Shown one piece after another: positions 14,682-25,347 of a stretch of 64,000 nucleotides of DNA. This DNA comes from Nitrospirota bacterium. Lineage in GTDB: Bacteria > Nitrospirota > Nitrospiria > Nitrospirales > Nitrospiraceae. Under the pieces are notes generated by a model. It saw nothing but the letters and a program-made list of their open reading frames with translations, searched no databases and had not been told where the DNA came from. Numbering within the stretch: the first letter of the stretch is position 1; each line of letters starts with the position of its first letter. A program made the translations under genes and the position numbers. The DNA is taken from the NCBI GenBank assembly GCA_004296885.1, contig SCVN01000015.1, positions 288,076 to 352,075 of the forward strand, written 5' to 3'.

Positions 14682-16979
14682 TTAGAACAGACTGCCGACG
14701 GAAAATTCGAAGACACCCTTCCTCTCACCCGGCTGGCCAGGCGCCTCTTTCAGTGGCGCCAGATTGATCCCATAGGCTGCACGCAACGGCCCGAAAGGCG
14801 ATATCCAGCGTCCCTCCAACCCGGCCGACTTGCGCAGGTTGAAGTTGAACGACTCGCCATCTGCAAAGCCCTTTCCGTAATCGAAGAAGATCACGGCGTT
14901 GAGCTTGGCCTCCGCCGAGACCGTGAAGATAAAATCGTAGTTGAAGATCAACTCGCGGTTCGCGCCGACCAACGTGCCGGCGGAGGTCAATGGCCCGGCT
15001 CGGCCGAACTGGAAGCCACGCATGGTGTTGATGCCGCCCACGAAGAACCGTTCAGTCAGCGGGATCGGCTTGTTCCCTAACCCTTCGGCGGCCCCGACCC
15101 GGAAACGAAAGGCATTCCGGATATCGTAGGGCAACGGGACGTAATAGATCGTATCGAAAGCATACTTGACATAGTTGTTGCTGCCGCCCAGGTAGGGCGT
15201 CCCCAGATCGAAGTTGATGGCATTGCGCATCCCGGACCGAGGGTCCATGTAATAGTCCCGGGAGTCCCGGGCCACCGAACTGCGGAACCCGGTCGTGGTC
15301 TGCTGGCCGATCTGCAGCAAGATGATTTCCGGCGCTTCCGGTTGAGGCTCGTAAAACCGCAGTTTTTCCGCGAACAGGGCGAAGCTGGCGGAGGTATACT
15401 CGGAAAACCATCGCCCGAGCGTGACGCTGGCGCCGCTCTTGTCTTCGAAGTAGGTCAGGTAGTTCGTAACCGAACTGTAGACATCCACCTGCATGGAAGT
15501 CAGCGAGTCGTTCCAGTAGGGGTCGCGGAAGGTGATCATCCCCAAGCTGCGCCGCTGCCCCAACTGGCCTCTGATCCGGCCCAAATACCCATTGCCGCCC
15601 AGGTTGCCCTCGGTGATATCGGCCACGGCCACGAACTGGTCCAGGGTGCTGAACCCGCCGCCGACGCTGAACTGGCCGGTGGATTTCTCCTTGACCTTCA
15701 CATCCAGGTCCACCTTGTCGGCATCCACCGGCTTGGGCAAAATCTCGACGGTTTCGAAGAACTGGAGGTTGTTCAGCCGCTGGAAGCTCCGCTTGATCGC
15801 CACTGTGTCGATGACGTCCTGCTCGTCCAGCCGTAGCTCGCGGCGGATGACGTTGTCGCGGGTCTTGTCGTTGCCCGTGATCTGAATCTCGCGGATCCGG
15901 ATCAGTTCTCCCTCCTTGATGTGCAAAAGGACTCGGGCGGTCTTCTTGTCCTGGTCCGGTGTCACCGTCGGGCTCACATCCGTAAACGCATAGCCCTTCC
16001 CCCCGTACAACTCGGTCAAGCGGGTGATTTCATCCCTGACCTTGGCGCGCTGGAAGACCTCGCCGGTTTTCACTTTCGACCCCACCATGAGCTCCGGCTC
16101 CTCGAACACCGTGTTGCCGCGGAACCCGACCTCCGACACCGTAAACGGCTCGCCCTCGACGATCGGATAGGTGATGATGAACCACTTCTTGTCCGGCGTC
16201 AGCTCCATGGTCGGCAAGCCCACCTGGATGTTGAGGAACCCCTTGTTCAGGTAGACCTCCCTGATCCGCTCGACGTCGTTATTCATCTCTTCCCGCTTGA
16301 GAATCCCCGCATCCGTGAAATTGGAAAGGAGGTAGATCCACTCGCGGGTGGCCATCGTCTTGAACAGCTCTTTCTTGGTGACGGATTTCGCGCCGTCGAA
16401 GATCACGCTCTTGACCTTGGCCCGATCGCCTTCCTTGACGAAAAACGTCAGTCGCTTCCGGTCCTCGTCCAATGTCTGGATGATCGGAATCACCTGCGCG
16501 CTGTAATAGCCGTCCTCCTGGTAAGCCAGCCTGATCTTCTCCGCGCTTTCCTTGGCCTGTTGCTGGTCCAGAAACGACTGGCTCCGGATCGTCGTCTTCT
16601 CCTGCAGCTTGTCGTCGCTCAACTGTTTATTGCCGTCAAACACGATCTCAGTGATGAACGGCTTTTCCCGGACGACGAACGTGAGGGTGACGCCCCCGAT
16701 GACCCGCTCGGTTTCGATCTGGACGTCCTCGAAAAACCCCATCTCGTAGATGAGCCGGATCTGAGCACGGATGGATTCGGCTGTATACGGGTCCCCCGCC
16801 TTGAGGGTGATCCGGCCGCGCACGGCTGTGGTTTCAATGCGCTTGTTCCCGCGGACGTCGATGGCCTTGACCTTCAACGCACTGTCCTGGGCTTGCACGA
16901 AACCGGAGGAAAGAGTCAGCAGCGTGACGATTGCCATCGCCACAAGACCAATCCAACCAGTCCCGAACCGATTGGTCAC
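14682..16979 (-). CDS. bamA: Outer membrane protein assembly factor BamA
   Basis: 765 residues. I place the start at GTG 16979 because GGAAAGG lies 5 bp upstream; a TTG six codons earlier is possible. A signal peptide ending near VQAQ is followed by POTRA domains (~30-410; VKAIDVRGNKRIETTAV, ITEIVFDGNKQL, VSEVGFRGNTVF, IREIQITGNDKT). The C-terminal barrel includes FFVGGINTMRGF (the lid-loop VRGF-type motif as MRGF) and ends GVFEFSVGSLF with the terminal aromatic. It inserts beta-barrel proteins into the outer membrane. It is the first gene of the envelope operon, with a promoter at 17205-17233 and a leader of about 220 nt. Confidence 0.95.
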   Translation of the reverse strand: MTNRFGTGWIGLVAMAIVTLLTLSSGFVQAQDSALKVKAIDVRGNKRIETTAVRGRITLKAGDPYTAESIRAQIRLIYEMGFFEDVQIETERVIGGVTLTFVVREKPFITEIVFDGNKQLSDDKLQEKTTIRSQSFLDQQQAKESAEKIRLAYQEDGYYSAQVIPIIQTLDEDRKRLTFFVKEGDRAKVKSVIFDGAKSVTKKELFKTMATREWIYLLSNFTDAGILKREEMNNDVERIREVYLNKGFLNIQVGLPTMELTPDKKWFIITYPIVEGEPFTVSEVGFRGNTVFEEPELMVGSKVKTGEVFQRAKVRDEITRLTELYGGKGYAFTDVSPTVTPDQDKKTARVLLHIKEGELIRIREIQITGNDKTRDNVIRRELRLDEQDVIDTVAIKRSFQRLNNLQFFETVEILPKPVDADKVDLDVKVKEKSTGQFSVGGGFSTLDQFVAVADITEGNLGGNGYLGRIRGQLGQRRSLGMITFRDPYWNDSLTSMQVDVYSSVTNYLTYFEDKSGASVTLGRWFSEYTSASFALFAEKLRFYEPQPEAPEIILLQIGQQTTTGFRSSVARDSRDYYMDPRSGMRNAINFDLGTPYLGGSNNYVKYAFDTIYYVPLPYDIRNAFRFRVGAAEGLGNKPIPLTERFFVGGINTMRGFQFGRAGPLTSAGTLVGANRELIFNYDFIFTVSAEAKLNAVIFFDYGKGFADGESFNFNLRKSAGLEGRWISPFGPLRAAYGINLAPLKEAPGQPGERKGVFEFSVGSLF

Positions 16980-17036
16980 TGCAGCCTTTCCGCACAAACC
17001 GGCTGATCGCCAGACACCGCCACGGATATGGACGCA

Positions 17037-17140
17037 GGGACGCCCCTGCGAGGCATGTGCGTATCAACCACCGTATTGCTTGATGCCATCATGGCGCGAC
17101 AAAACCTGCTTGCCTGAACCTCAGGCGGAGCCTGTGGGAG
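17037..17140 (-). promoter_or_regulatory. Structured 5' leader of the bamA operon
   Basis: The leader between the predicted start site (~17198) and the bamA start has two GC-rich hairpins: CGCAGGG-ACGC-CCCTGCG around 17037-17054, and CAGGC-GGA-GCCTG around 17123-17140. No known RNA family was recognised and there is no ORF in the 347-bp gap. A regulatory function is possible but unproven. Confidence 0.35.
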
Positions 17141-17204
17141 CCACGGCAATCCCCACCGTTCAGACCGGCCACGACTCGGCAAAAGAGTTTGAAAAATCTC
17201 AGGA

Positions 17205-17233
17205 ATTATAGGGGCAGGCCGGCGTAATGTAAA
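17205..17233 (-). promoter_or_regulatory. Sigma-70 promoter for the bamA-lpx-waa operon
   Basis: On the minus strand TTTACA (17228-17233) and TATAAT (17205-17210) are separated by 17 bp, an 11/12 match to consensus and the best promoter seen in the window. Transcription would start near 17198. Confidence 0.75.
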
Positions 17234-17289
17234 GAGAAATTCGCCGCTCTGGCACAGGCCTATCGCCTGATCCTGGCCCTCCCGTTTCC

Positions 17290-17319
17290 TTGACTTTCTT
17301 TGGATGCTTCCCATAGTAT
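17290..17319 (+). promoter_or_regulatory. Sigma-70 promoter for galU
   Basis: TTGACT (17290-17295), 18-bp spacer, TAGTAT (17314-17319). The expected start point coincides with the ATG at 17327, so the mRNA may be leaderless. Confidence 0.5.
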
Positions 17320-17326
17320 CCACAGC

Positions 17327-18205
17327 ATGTCGTCCGTCGCCGTTCGGAAAGCCATTATTCCCGCCGCCGGCCTGGGAACCCGCTTTCTTCCGGCCACCAA
17401 GGCCTCCCCCAAGGAGATGCTCCCGCTGGTGGACAAACCGCTCATCCAGTATGCGGTCGAGGAAGCCGTCGCGTCAGGCATCGAAGACATCATCATCGTC
17501 ACGGGCCGCGGGAAGCGGGCCATTGAAGACCATTTCGACCGGTCGTTCGAGCTGGAAGAAAACCTCAAGGGCAACGGGAAATCCCAACTGCTCAAGGACA
17601 TCCGCCGCATCTCAGAAATGGCGAATTTCTGCTACGTGCGGCAGGCGGCGGCCCTGGGCTTGGGCCATGCCGTCCTCTGCGCCCGACACCTGATCGGCAA
17701 CGAACCCTTTGCCGTACTGCTCAGCGACGAGGTCATCGACCACCCAGTCCCGGCGCTGCGCCAGTTGATCCAAGTCTACGACGAAGGCAACGGCGGGGTC
17801 ATCGGTATCCTCAAAGTGCCGAAGCCCGAGGTGAGTCACTATGGCATTGTGGCCACCGAGCCCCTGGCCGACGGCCTGCATCGCGTGCGCGACTTGGTCG
17901 AAAAACCGGCTCCGGCCGACGCCCCCTCACAATGGGCCGTCATCGGACGCTATGTCCTGTCTCCGGACATTTTTGCCTGCCTGGAGGAAACCGAACCTGG
18001 GAAAAACGGCGAGATCCAGTTGACCGATGCATTGCGCCTCCTGACCAGGAAAGCGTCCATCTACGCGCAGGAAATCAAAGGACAACGGCACGATGCGGGC
18101 GATAAGCTGGGGTTTCTCAAGGCGACGGTAGATTTTGCGCTGAAGAATCCCACGCTAGGCCCCTCATTCGCGCGCTACCTCAAGCAAGTAGTGACAAGTA
18201 GTTGA
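17327..18205 (+). CDS. galU: UTP-glucose-1-phosphate uridylyltransferase
   Basis: 292 residues from ATG 17327 (MSSVAVRKAIIPAAG). A TTG nine codons upstream lies inside the -35/-10 region and is rejected. PAAGLGTRFLPATKASPKEM is the nucleotide-binding and catalytic signature; later VDKPLIQYAVEEA, LLSDEVID and a C-terminal GEIQLTDAL followed by AQEIKGQRHDAGDKLGFLKA are typical of GalU. It makes UDP-glucose for LPS core and polysaccharide synthesis, consistent with the divergent envelope operon. The start is predicted to coincide with the transcript 5' end and no Shine-Dalgarno is visible. Confidence 0.94.
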   Translation: MSSVAVRKAIIPAAGLGTRFLPATKASPKEMLPLVDKPLIQYAVEEAVASGIEDIIIVTGRGKRAIEDHFDRSFELEENLKGNGKSQLLKDIRRISEMANFCYVRQAAALGLGHAVLCARHLIGNEPFAVLLSDEVIDHPVPALRQLIQVYDEGNGGVIGILKVPKPEVSHYGIVATEPLADGLHRVRDLVEKPAPADAPSQWAVIGRYVLSPDIFACLEETEPGKNGEIQLTDALRLLTRKASIYAQEIKGQRHDAGDKLGFLKATVDFALKNPTLGPSFARYLKQVVTSS

Positions 18206-18275
18206 TTGACAGGCTGCAGAGCCGCCCGTTCTCCGGTCGTCTCCACACTTGATATATCCATGAGGGTCTGACTCT

Positions 18276-20774
<2,499 letters not shown>

Positions 20775-20775
20775 C

Positions 20776-21846
20776 ATGCCTCCTCGCCATTCTCGCCTGC
20801 CCTCTGCCGGACGGCTGGCGGAATTTCCGCTCATCGAAGACCTCGCCCGCCGGTTCGGAACCACCGGCCGGTCCGTGTTGCGTGGCATCGGGGATGATGC
20901 CGCCATCCTGAGCCCTCCGTCCGGGGACCTCTTCTTGCTCACCACCGATCTGCTGGCTGAAGGGGTCCACTTTGACCGAACCACGGCCACGTTCGAGGAC
21001 ATCGGTTACAAGGCCGCCGTCGCCAACCTCAGCGATATCGCCGCCATGGGCGGCACTCCCCGCTATCTGCTGGTCTCGCTGGCCATTCCTGCCGGCCATA
21101 CCCAGGCGGAAATCCGCCGGCTCTATCGAGGCATGATGAGTGCCTGCCGGCCCCATCGTGTGGAATTAATCGGCGGTGATACCTCCTCCTCCCGTCAGGG
21201 CCTCTTCATCAACCTGACCCTCGCAGGAACCGCCAAACCGGGACATGCCCTGTCCCGCAGCGGCGCACGGGTTGGCGATCTCCTGTATGTGACCGGGACA
21301 TTGGGCGATTCCCTGGCGGGGCTACGGTTGCTGAAAGACGCGCACGGCAGGCCCCATCGCGCCGGCATCAGCCTGAGCAAGGAGGCCCGTCGCTACCTCG
21401 CCGAGCGGCACTTGCGGCCCGCCCCAAGGCTGGCGGTCGGACAACTCCTGGCCAAACACAGACTGGCCACCTCCGCCATCGACCTGTCCGATGGGCTCTC
21501 GGGCGACCTGGCGCACATCTGCAAGCAAAGCCGGGTCGGAGCCGAACTGGATATGCTGACGCTCCCCCTCTCGCCCGCTTGTCTGGACTATGCAGAGGCC
21601 TGCCGCAAGAACCCCTTCGAGCTTGCACTGGCCGGAGGGGAGGACTATGAGCTGCTTGTCACCGTCTCCCCCAAGAATAAGACGAAAGTAGAGCGGCTCG
21701 CCCGATCGTTCGGCTGCCGGCTGTCCTGCATCGGCAGAATACAATCGCAGAAGCGAGGCCTGACAGTCATTGAGCCGGACGGGTCCGCCCGCAAGCTGGC
21801 GATCACCAGTTATCGACATTTTGAAGCACCGTCGAGCGCCCGATAG
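20776..21846 (+). CDS. thiL: Thiamine-monophosphate kinase
   Basis: 356 residues from ATG 20776, 1 bp after the lon stop; longer readings overlap lon coding. FPLIEDLARRFG near the start, RGIGDDAAILSP, TTDLLAEGVHFDR, and AVANLSDIAAMGG are the ThiL/PurM-fold metal and ATP-binding motifs; SSAIDLSDGLSGDL-type sequence and AGGEDYELL occur in the C-terminal half. It phosphorylates thiamine phosphate to thiamine diphosphate, completing the pathway served by thiSGE 10 kb away. Coupled to lon by position only. Confidence 0.93.
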   Translation: MPPRHSRLPSAGRLAEFPLIEDLARRFGTTGRSVLRGIGDDAAILSPPSGDLFLLTTDLLAEGVHFDRTTATFEDIGYKAAVANLSDIAAMGGTPRYLLVSLAIPAGHTQAEIRRLYRGMMSACRPHRVELIGGDTSSSRQGLFINLTLAGTAKPGHALSRSGARVGDLLYVTGTLGDSLAGLRLLKDAHGRPHRAGISLSKEARRYLAERHLRPAPRLAVGQLLAKHRLATSAIDLSDGLSGDLAHICKQSRVGAELDMLTLPLSPACLDYAEACRKNPFELALAGGEDYELLVTVSPKNKTKVERLARSFGCRLSCIGRIQSQKRGLTVIEPDGSARKLAITSYRHFEAPSSAR

Positions 21847-21864
21847 CAGCCCCGAAGGAGTCTC

Positions 21865-22362
21865 ATGGTATCCATCGCCAACATCCGCGCACACCTTGAA
21901 CAGGTCCTGCACTTGCACGAATCCCCCCACCGCACGGCCCTTGCCTTTGCCGTCGGCATCTTCATTGCCTTCTCCCCTACCTACGGGCTGCACACCATCA
22001 GCGCCGTCTTCTGCGCCTGGGCGTTTCGACTCAATGCCGTGGCCCTGATGACCGGCGCCTTCGTCAACAATCCCTGGACCGTCGTCCCGATCTTGGCCGC
22101 CACCTTTTGGACCGGCTTTCACGTCATGGGCGTGCCGGAGGGGGCCCCGGTGCAATGGAGCCATCTCACGTTGGAGGGACTCTACGCTCAGATCCAGACC
22201 TATGCGCTGCCCTTTTTCGTCGGGGGCATCCTCCTGAGCCTTCTGGTCACTCTGCTCGCCTATCCGGTCGCCTACTGGATTATCGTTCAGGCCAGGGCGC
22301 GAAGGTCCGCCGACCCCGTCCAGGAGTCGGTTGCCACTCAGAACCCGCCTGAGCTAAGATGA
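21865..22362 (+). CDS. DUF2062 family membrane protein
   Basis: 165 residues, start ATG 21865 with GAAGGAG upstream. SPHRTALAFAVGIFIAFSPTYGLHT and NAVALMTGAFVNNPWTVVPI are the DUF2062 signature, followed by a cytoplasm-facing loop and a hydrophobic helix (~125-150, FFVGGILLSLLVTLLAYPVAYW). Two to three membrane segments are expected. The family has no established biochemical role. It is translated between thiL and the HD gene, probably from the same transcript. Confidence 0.85.
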   Translation: MVSIANIRAHLEQVLHLHESPHRTALAFAVGIFIAFSPTYGLHTISAVFCAWAFRLNAVALMTGAFVNNPWTVVPILAATFWTGFHVMGVPEGAPVQWSHLTLEGLYAQIQTYALPFFVGGILLSLLVTLLAYPVAYWIIVQARARRSADPVQESVATQNPPELR

Positions 22363-22366
22363 CACC

Positions 22367-23779
22367 GTGAAGGCCCATCCCATCGCTCCCAACGCCCCCT
22401 ACGATGGCACGGCGCTCATCGCGGACCCGATTCACGAATACATCTCCTTCACCGTTCCCTACGCAACATCCGGCTCCACGGAGCAGACCGAAAAGGACCT
22501 GATCGATTCCCCCTGGGTCCAGCGGCTCCGCTACATCTCCCAGCTCCAGAGCGCCCGCTGGGTCTATCCGTCGGCCGAGCACAGCCGATTCGTCCACTCG
22601 CTCGGGACCATGCACGTGGCCGGCCGCTTTGCCCGCCACCTTTACCCCTTCCTTGCACAAACGGTCCGCCATGTCCCCTCGGCCAACTACGTTGAAGAGT
22701 TGCTGCGGGTGACGGCCCTGGTGCATGACATCGGCCACGGTCCCTTTTGCCATTTCTTCGACGAGAACTTTCTCGAGGAGTGGGGCCTGACGCACGAGCG
22801 GCTCGGGCAAATCATCATCCGGGAGCACCTCGGGCCGATCATCAGGAAGATCCGCCGGAGCCCGACCGGGCCGTTCGCAACGGGGGAAACGCTGGATCCG
22901 GATCAGATTGCACACCTCATCCTGAAGGACAAGGGCAAAGACCATTCGCGGCTGCCGGAATGGCTCAAATTCCTGCAACCGGTGATCTCCGGCAGCTACA
23001 CCGGCGACAATCTGGATTACGTGCTACGCGATTCCTACATGTGCGGGGTGGCGGTCGGCCCCGTGGACTTGACGCGGCTGATCCACTATACCCTGATCAC
23101 CCACAAGGGCTTCACGATCCACAAGACCGGCCTGCCCGCGTTGCAAATGTTCCTGAACACTCGGATGTACCTCTACTCCAACGTGTACTATCACCGGACG
23201 ACCAGAGCCATCGACATCCATTTGCGGGAGATCTTCGGCGACACGATGCGCCTGATCTTCCCCCATGACCCCCGCAAGAACATGGAGACCTACCGGTTGC
23301 TCACCGACTGGTCCCTGATGGAAGAGGTCAGGGGATGGAGAACATCCCGGCAAGCAACCAGGCGAAGGCTCGGCGCGGAATGGGCGCGCATCCTGGGGCG
23401 GGACGTGAAGTGGAAGATGGCCTACGCGACGGTGCTGAAAGAAAAAGGCCAGGAACGAGGCATGGATTTTCCAAGCCGCGAGCAGTTCGAGCAACAGATC
23501 AGGAAGGAACTACCGGCTCCCCTGCGCCAGATTCCGTTCAAGGTGGACATGGCCCCTCTGGACCCTCGACCGGACCCCAAGGACCAGCGAGGCATTCCTC
23601 TCTACGTCTACGACCATGGCACAGGCAGCGTCTCCACGGAGCCGTTGGAAGAGTTTCTGGACCTGCTACCCACGCGCCTGGTGCAGTTCCGCCTCTTTGC
23701 CCTCTCCCACCAGCACGACGCAGCTTTATCGCGGGCCGCCGCCACGGTGTTGAATAAAGGCATCCCGGCGAACAGCTGA
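22367..23779 (+). CDS. HD-superfamily phosphohydrolase (SAMHD1/dGTPase-like)
   Basis: 470 residues from GTG 22367, 4 bp after the DUF2062 stop. The metal site is complete: HSRFVHSLGTMHVA supplies the first His, and LVHDIGHGPFCHFFDE the HD pair and a following His; the distal Asp is in SGSYTGDNLDYVLRD. IDSPWVQRLRYISQLQSA at residues ~44-61 is the usual N-terminal segment of this class. Relatives hydrolyse dNTPs or other nucleotides; the substrate cannot be read here. The C-terminal ~120 residues are poorly conserved. Probably cytoplasmic; last gene of the galU-side plus-strand cluster. Confidence 0.85.
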   Translation: MKAHPIAPNAPYDGTALIADPIHEYISFTVPYATSGSTEQTEKDLIDSPWVQRLRYISQLQSARWVYPSAEHSRFVHSLGTMHVAGRFARHLYPFLAQTVRHVPSANYVEELLRVTALVHDIGHGPFCHFFDENFLEEWGLTHERLGQIIIREHLGPIIRKIRRSPTGPFATGETLDPDQIAHLILKDKGKDHSRLPEWLKFLQPVISGSYTGDNLDYVLRDSYMCGVAVGPVDLTRLIHYTLITHKGFTIHKTGLPALQMFLNTRMYLYSNVYYHRTTRAIDIHLREIFGDTMRLIFPHDPRKNMETYRLLTDWSLMEEVRGWRTSRQATRRRLGAEWARILGRDVKWKMAYATVLKEKGQERGMDFPSREQFEQQIRKELPAPLRQIPFKVDMAPLDPRPDPKDQRGIPLYVYDHGTGSVSTEPLEEFLDLLPTRLVQFRLFALSHQHDAALSRAAATVLNKGIPANS

Positions 23780-23819
23780 ACGAGCGGCGCGAGGCACCGC
23801 AAAACCGGCAGGAAGAGTC

Positions 23820-24389
23820 CTACTGTCGCAACTCCCCGAGCGGATTGGACTGGATGTAGTTCGGGTCCTGCTTATCTTCCCAGACATCCATGCCCTCGTC
23901 CCCGTAGCCCCAGCCTTTGAGGTACAGCCCGTCCAACACGGGCTCCCCACCAAGGCTGCGATCATGTGTCGGGTCCGGCTTGGGCGGTTTCGCGTCCGAG
24001 ATCCACCCCACCACCGTCGCCCTGGCCCAATTACGATAATTCCTGGGCAGACTGTCCTGTTCCACAATCACCCAGTAGAGGGCGGATTCGGACGGAATCA
24101 GCGTGGCATCCCGATGAGGCACATAGTCCGCATCCAACGGCCGATTCTTCATCAAGAGCCAGATCCGGCCGGCCTCCTGCCGTTGCTCCACAATCACTCC
24201 GCCCAAGATCACCGTCTTCCCCCGATACGTAGCCGGGTTGATCTTAAGTGCTGTCAGCGTCACCCCCGGCTCCGCCTGCTTGAGATAACGACTCGGCACC
24301 GCCGGGGCACAGCCCCACAGACCGGCCGCTATGACACAGACCAGAAGGGCACTAGTGACGCCCCGTTTCCGGATCGATGCGTGACGCAC
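23820..24389 (-). CDS. Slp-family outer membrane lipoprotein
   Basis: 189 residues. A hydrophobic signal ends in AAGLWGC, with the lipidated Cys at residue 27. The body resembles the Slp (starvation lipoprotein) family: YRGKTVILGGVIVEQRQ, then IWLLMKNRPLD and ATVVGWISD, the OB-like strands of that family. It lies 22 bp downstream of the M23 peptidase and ends the proteasome-M23-Slp transcript. Function of the family is poorly known; an outer membrane location is inferred from the lipobox without Asp at +2. Confidence 0.78.
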   Translation of the reverse strand: MRHASIRKRGVTSALLVCVIAAGLWGCAPAVPSRYLKQAEPGVTLTALKINPATYRGKTVILGGVIVEQRQEAGRIWLLMKNRPLDADYVPHRDATLIPSESALYWVIVEQDSLPRNYRNWARATVVGWISDAKPPKPDPTHDRSLGGEPVLDGLYLKGWGYGDEGMDVWEDKQDPNYIQSNPLGELRQ

Positions 24390-24411
24390 GTTGTCCCTTC
24401 CTGTTGATCGG

Positions 24412-25347
24412 CTATTGGCGCGCGGACAGGGGATGGCCCACCGACAGCGCCAGCAATGAGTAGGGATTCACGCGGGCCCCATTCAACCGGACCCCCCAAT
24501 GCAGATGCGGGCCGGTGGCGCGTCCGGAGGCGCCCACCTTGCCGATCACCTGGCCTCGCTTGACCCGCTCCCCATTCTGCACCGTAATGTCCAAGAGGTG
24601 AAAATACATGGAGTACAGCCCCAGCCCATGGTCGACGAACACCCCCTTGCCGGAGAAGAAATGGTCCACCGTCAGGCGCGCCACGCCGTCGTTCATCGCC
24701 ACGACGTCGGCGCCCAGGGGCGCCGCGATATCTTCCCCGTTGTGAGGGCTCCGCGCCTGGCCGTTAATGATCCGCACCCGGCCGAATGCACCGCTGATCG
24801 TCCCGTGGACCGGCTCAACGAACCCCCCTTCCCAGAAACGCTCAGGGGAGACTTCCTCCAGCGCCGTCTTGACTTGCTCCTGTTCGGCCTTGACACGGAC
24901 CAGACTCTCTTCGTCCAGATCGACCTTGTCCTTGGGCAAGGTCAAATGCTGCACCGGGTACTTTTCCTTGATGACCAGCACGTTGTAACTCAAGCGCCTG
25001 CTTCCCTGGGCATCGGTCACCTCGACGGAAAGTTCGTGCGTGCCCGGAGCATCTTGCATGTCGATACCCAGCAAGCCCACCGGCCCCGATGCGCCCTGGA
25101 AGAAAGGCACACGCCGGCTTAAGAACCGGCCAGCGATGTCCGCCGGCTGCCCCTTGACCGGCACATGGACCAACAGAACCTGCCCCTGCTTGCCATTGAG
25201 CTGCCCATCAACCCCATGCTGTCCATGCGGCCCTCCCGGAAACAAGTCCACGGGGAACACGCTGGCCAACAGCACGATCGCGACGATCGCCCACAGATCC
25301 GGGCGACGCCCCTTCCCCGACCGCCAATATGGTCGCGCGAACATCAT
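24412..25347 (-). CDS. M23 family (LytM) peptidoglycan endopeptidase
   Basis: 311 residues. One N-terminal membrane helix or signal (LWAIVAIVLLASVFPVDLF), a beta-rich middle domain (~40-150), then an M23 domain (~180-305). The zinc ligands are present: SPHNGEDIAAP gives His ~202 and Asp ~206, and GPHLHWGVRLNG the HxH at ~279-281, so it should be an active endopeptidase in the periplasm, unlike EnvC. Its start overlaps the pafA stop as ATGA, coupling a cell-wall enzyme to the pupylation operon. Whether this is functional or chance operon packing is open. Confidence 0.9.
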   Translation of the reverse strand: MMFARPYWRSGKGRRPDLWAIVAIVLLASVFPVDLFPGGPHGQHGVDGQLNGKQGQVLLVHVPVKGQPADIAGRFLSRRVPFFQGASGPVGLLGIDMQDAPGTHELSVEVTDAQGSRRLSYNVLVIKEKYPVQHLTLPKDKVDLDEESLVRVKAEQEQVKTALEEVSPERFWEGGFVEPVHGTISGAFGRVRIINGQARSPHNGEDIAAPLGADVVAMNDGVARLTVDHFFSGKGVFVDHGLGLYSMYFHLLDITVQNGERVKRGQVIGKVGASGRATGPHLHWGVRLNGARVNPYSLLALSVGHPLSARQ

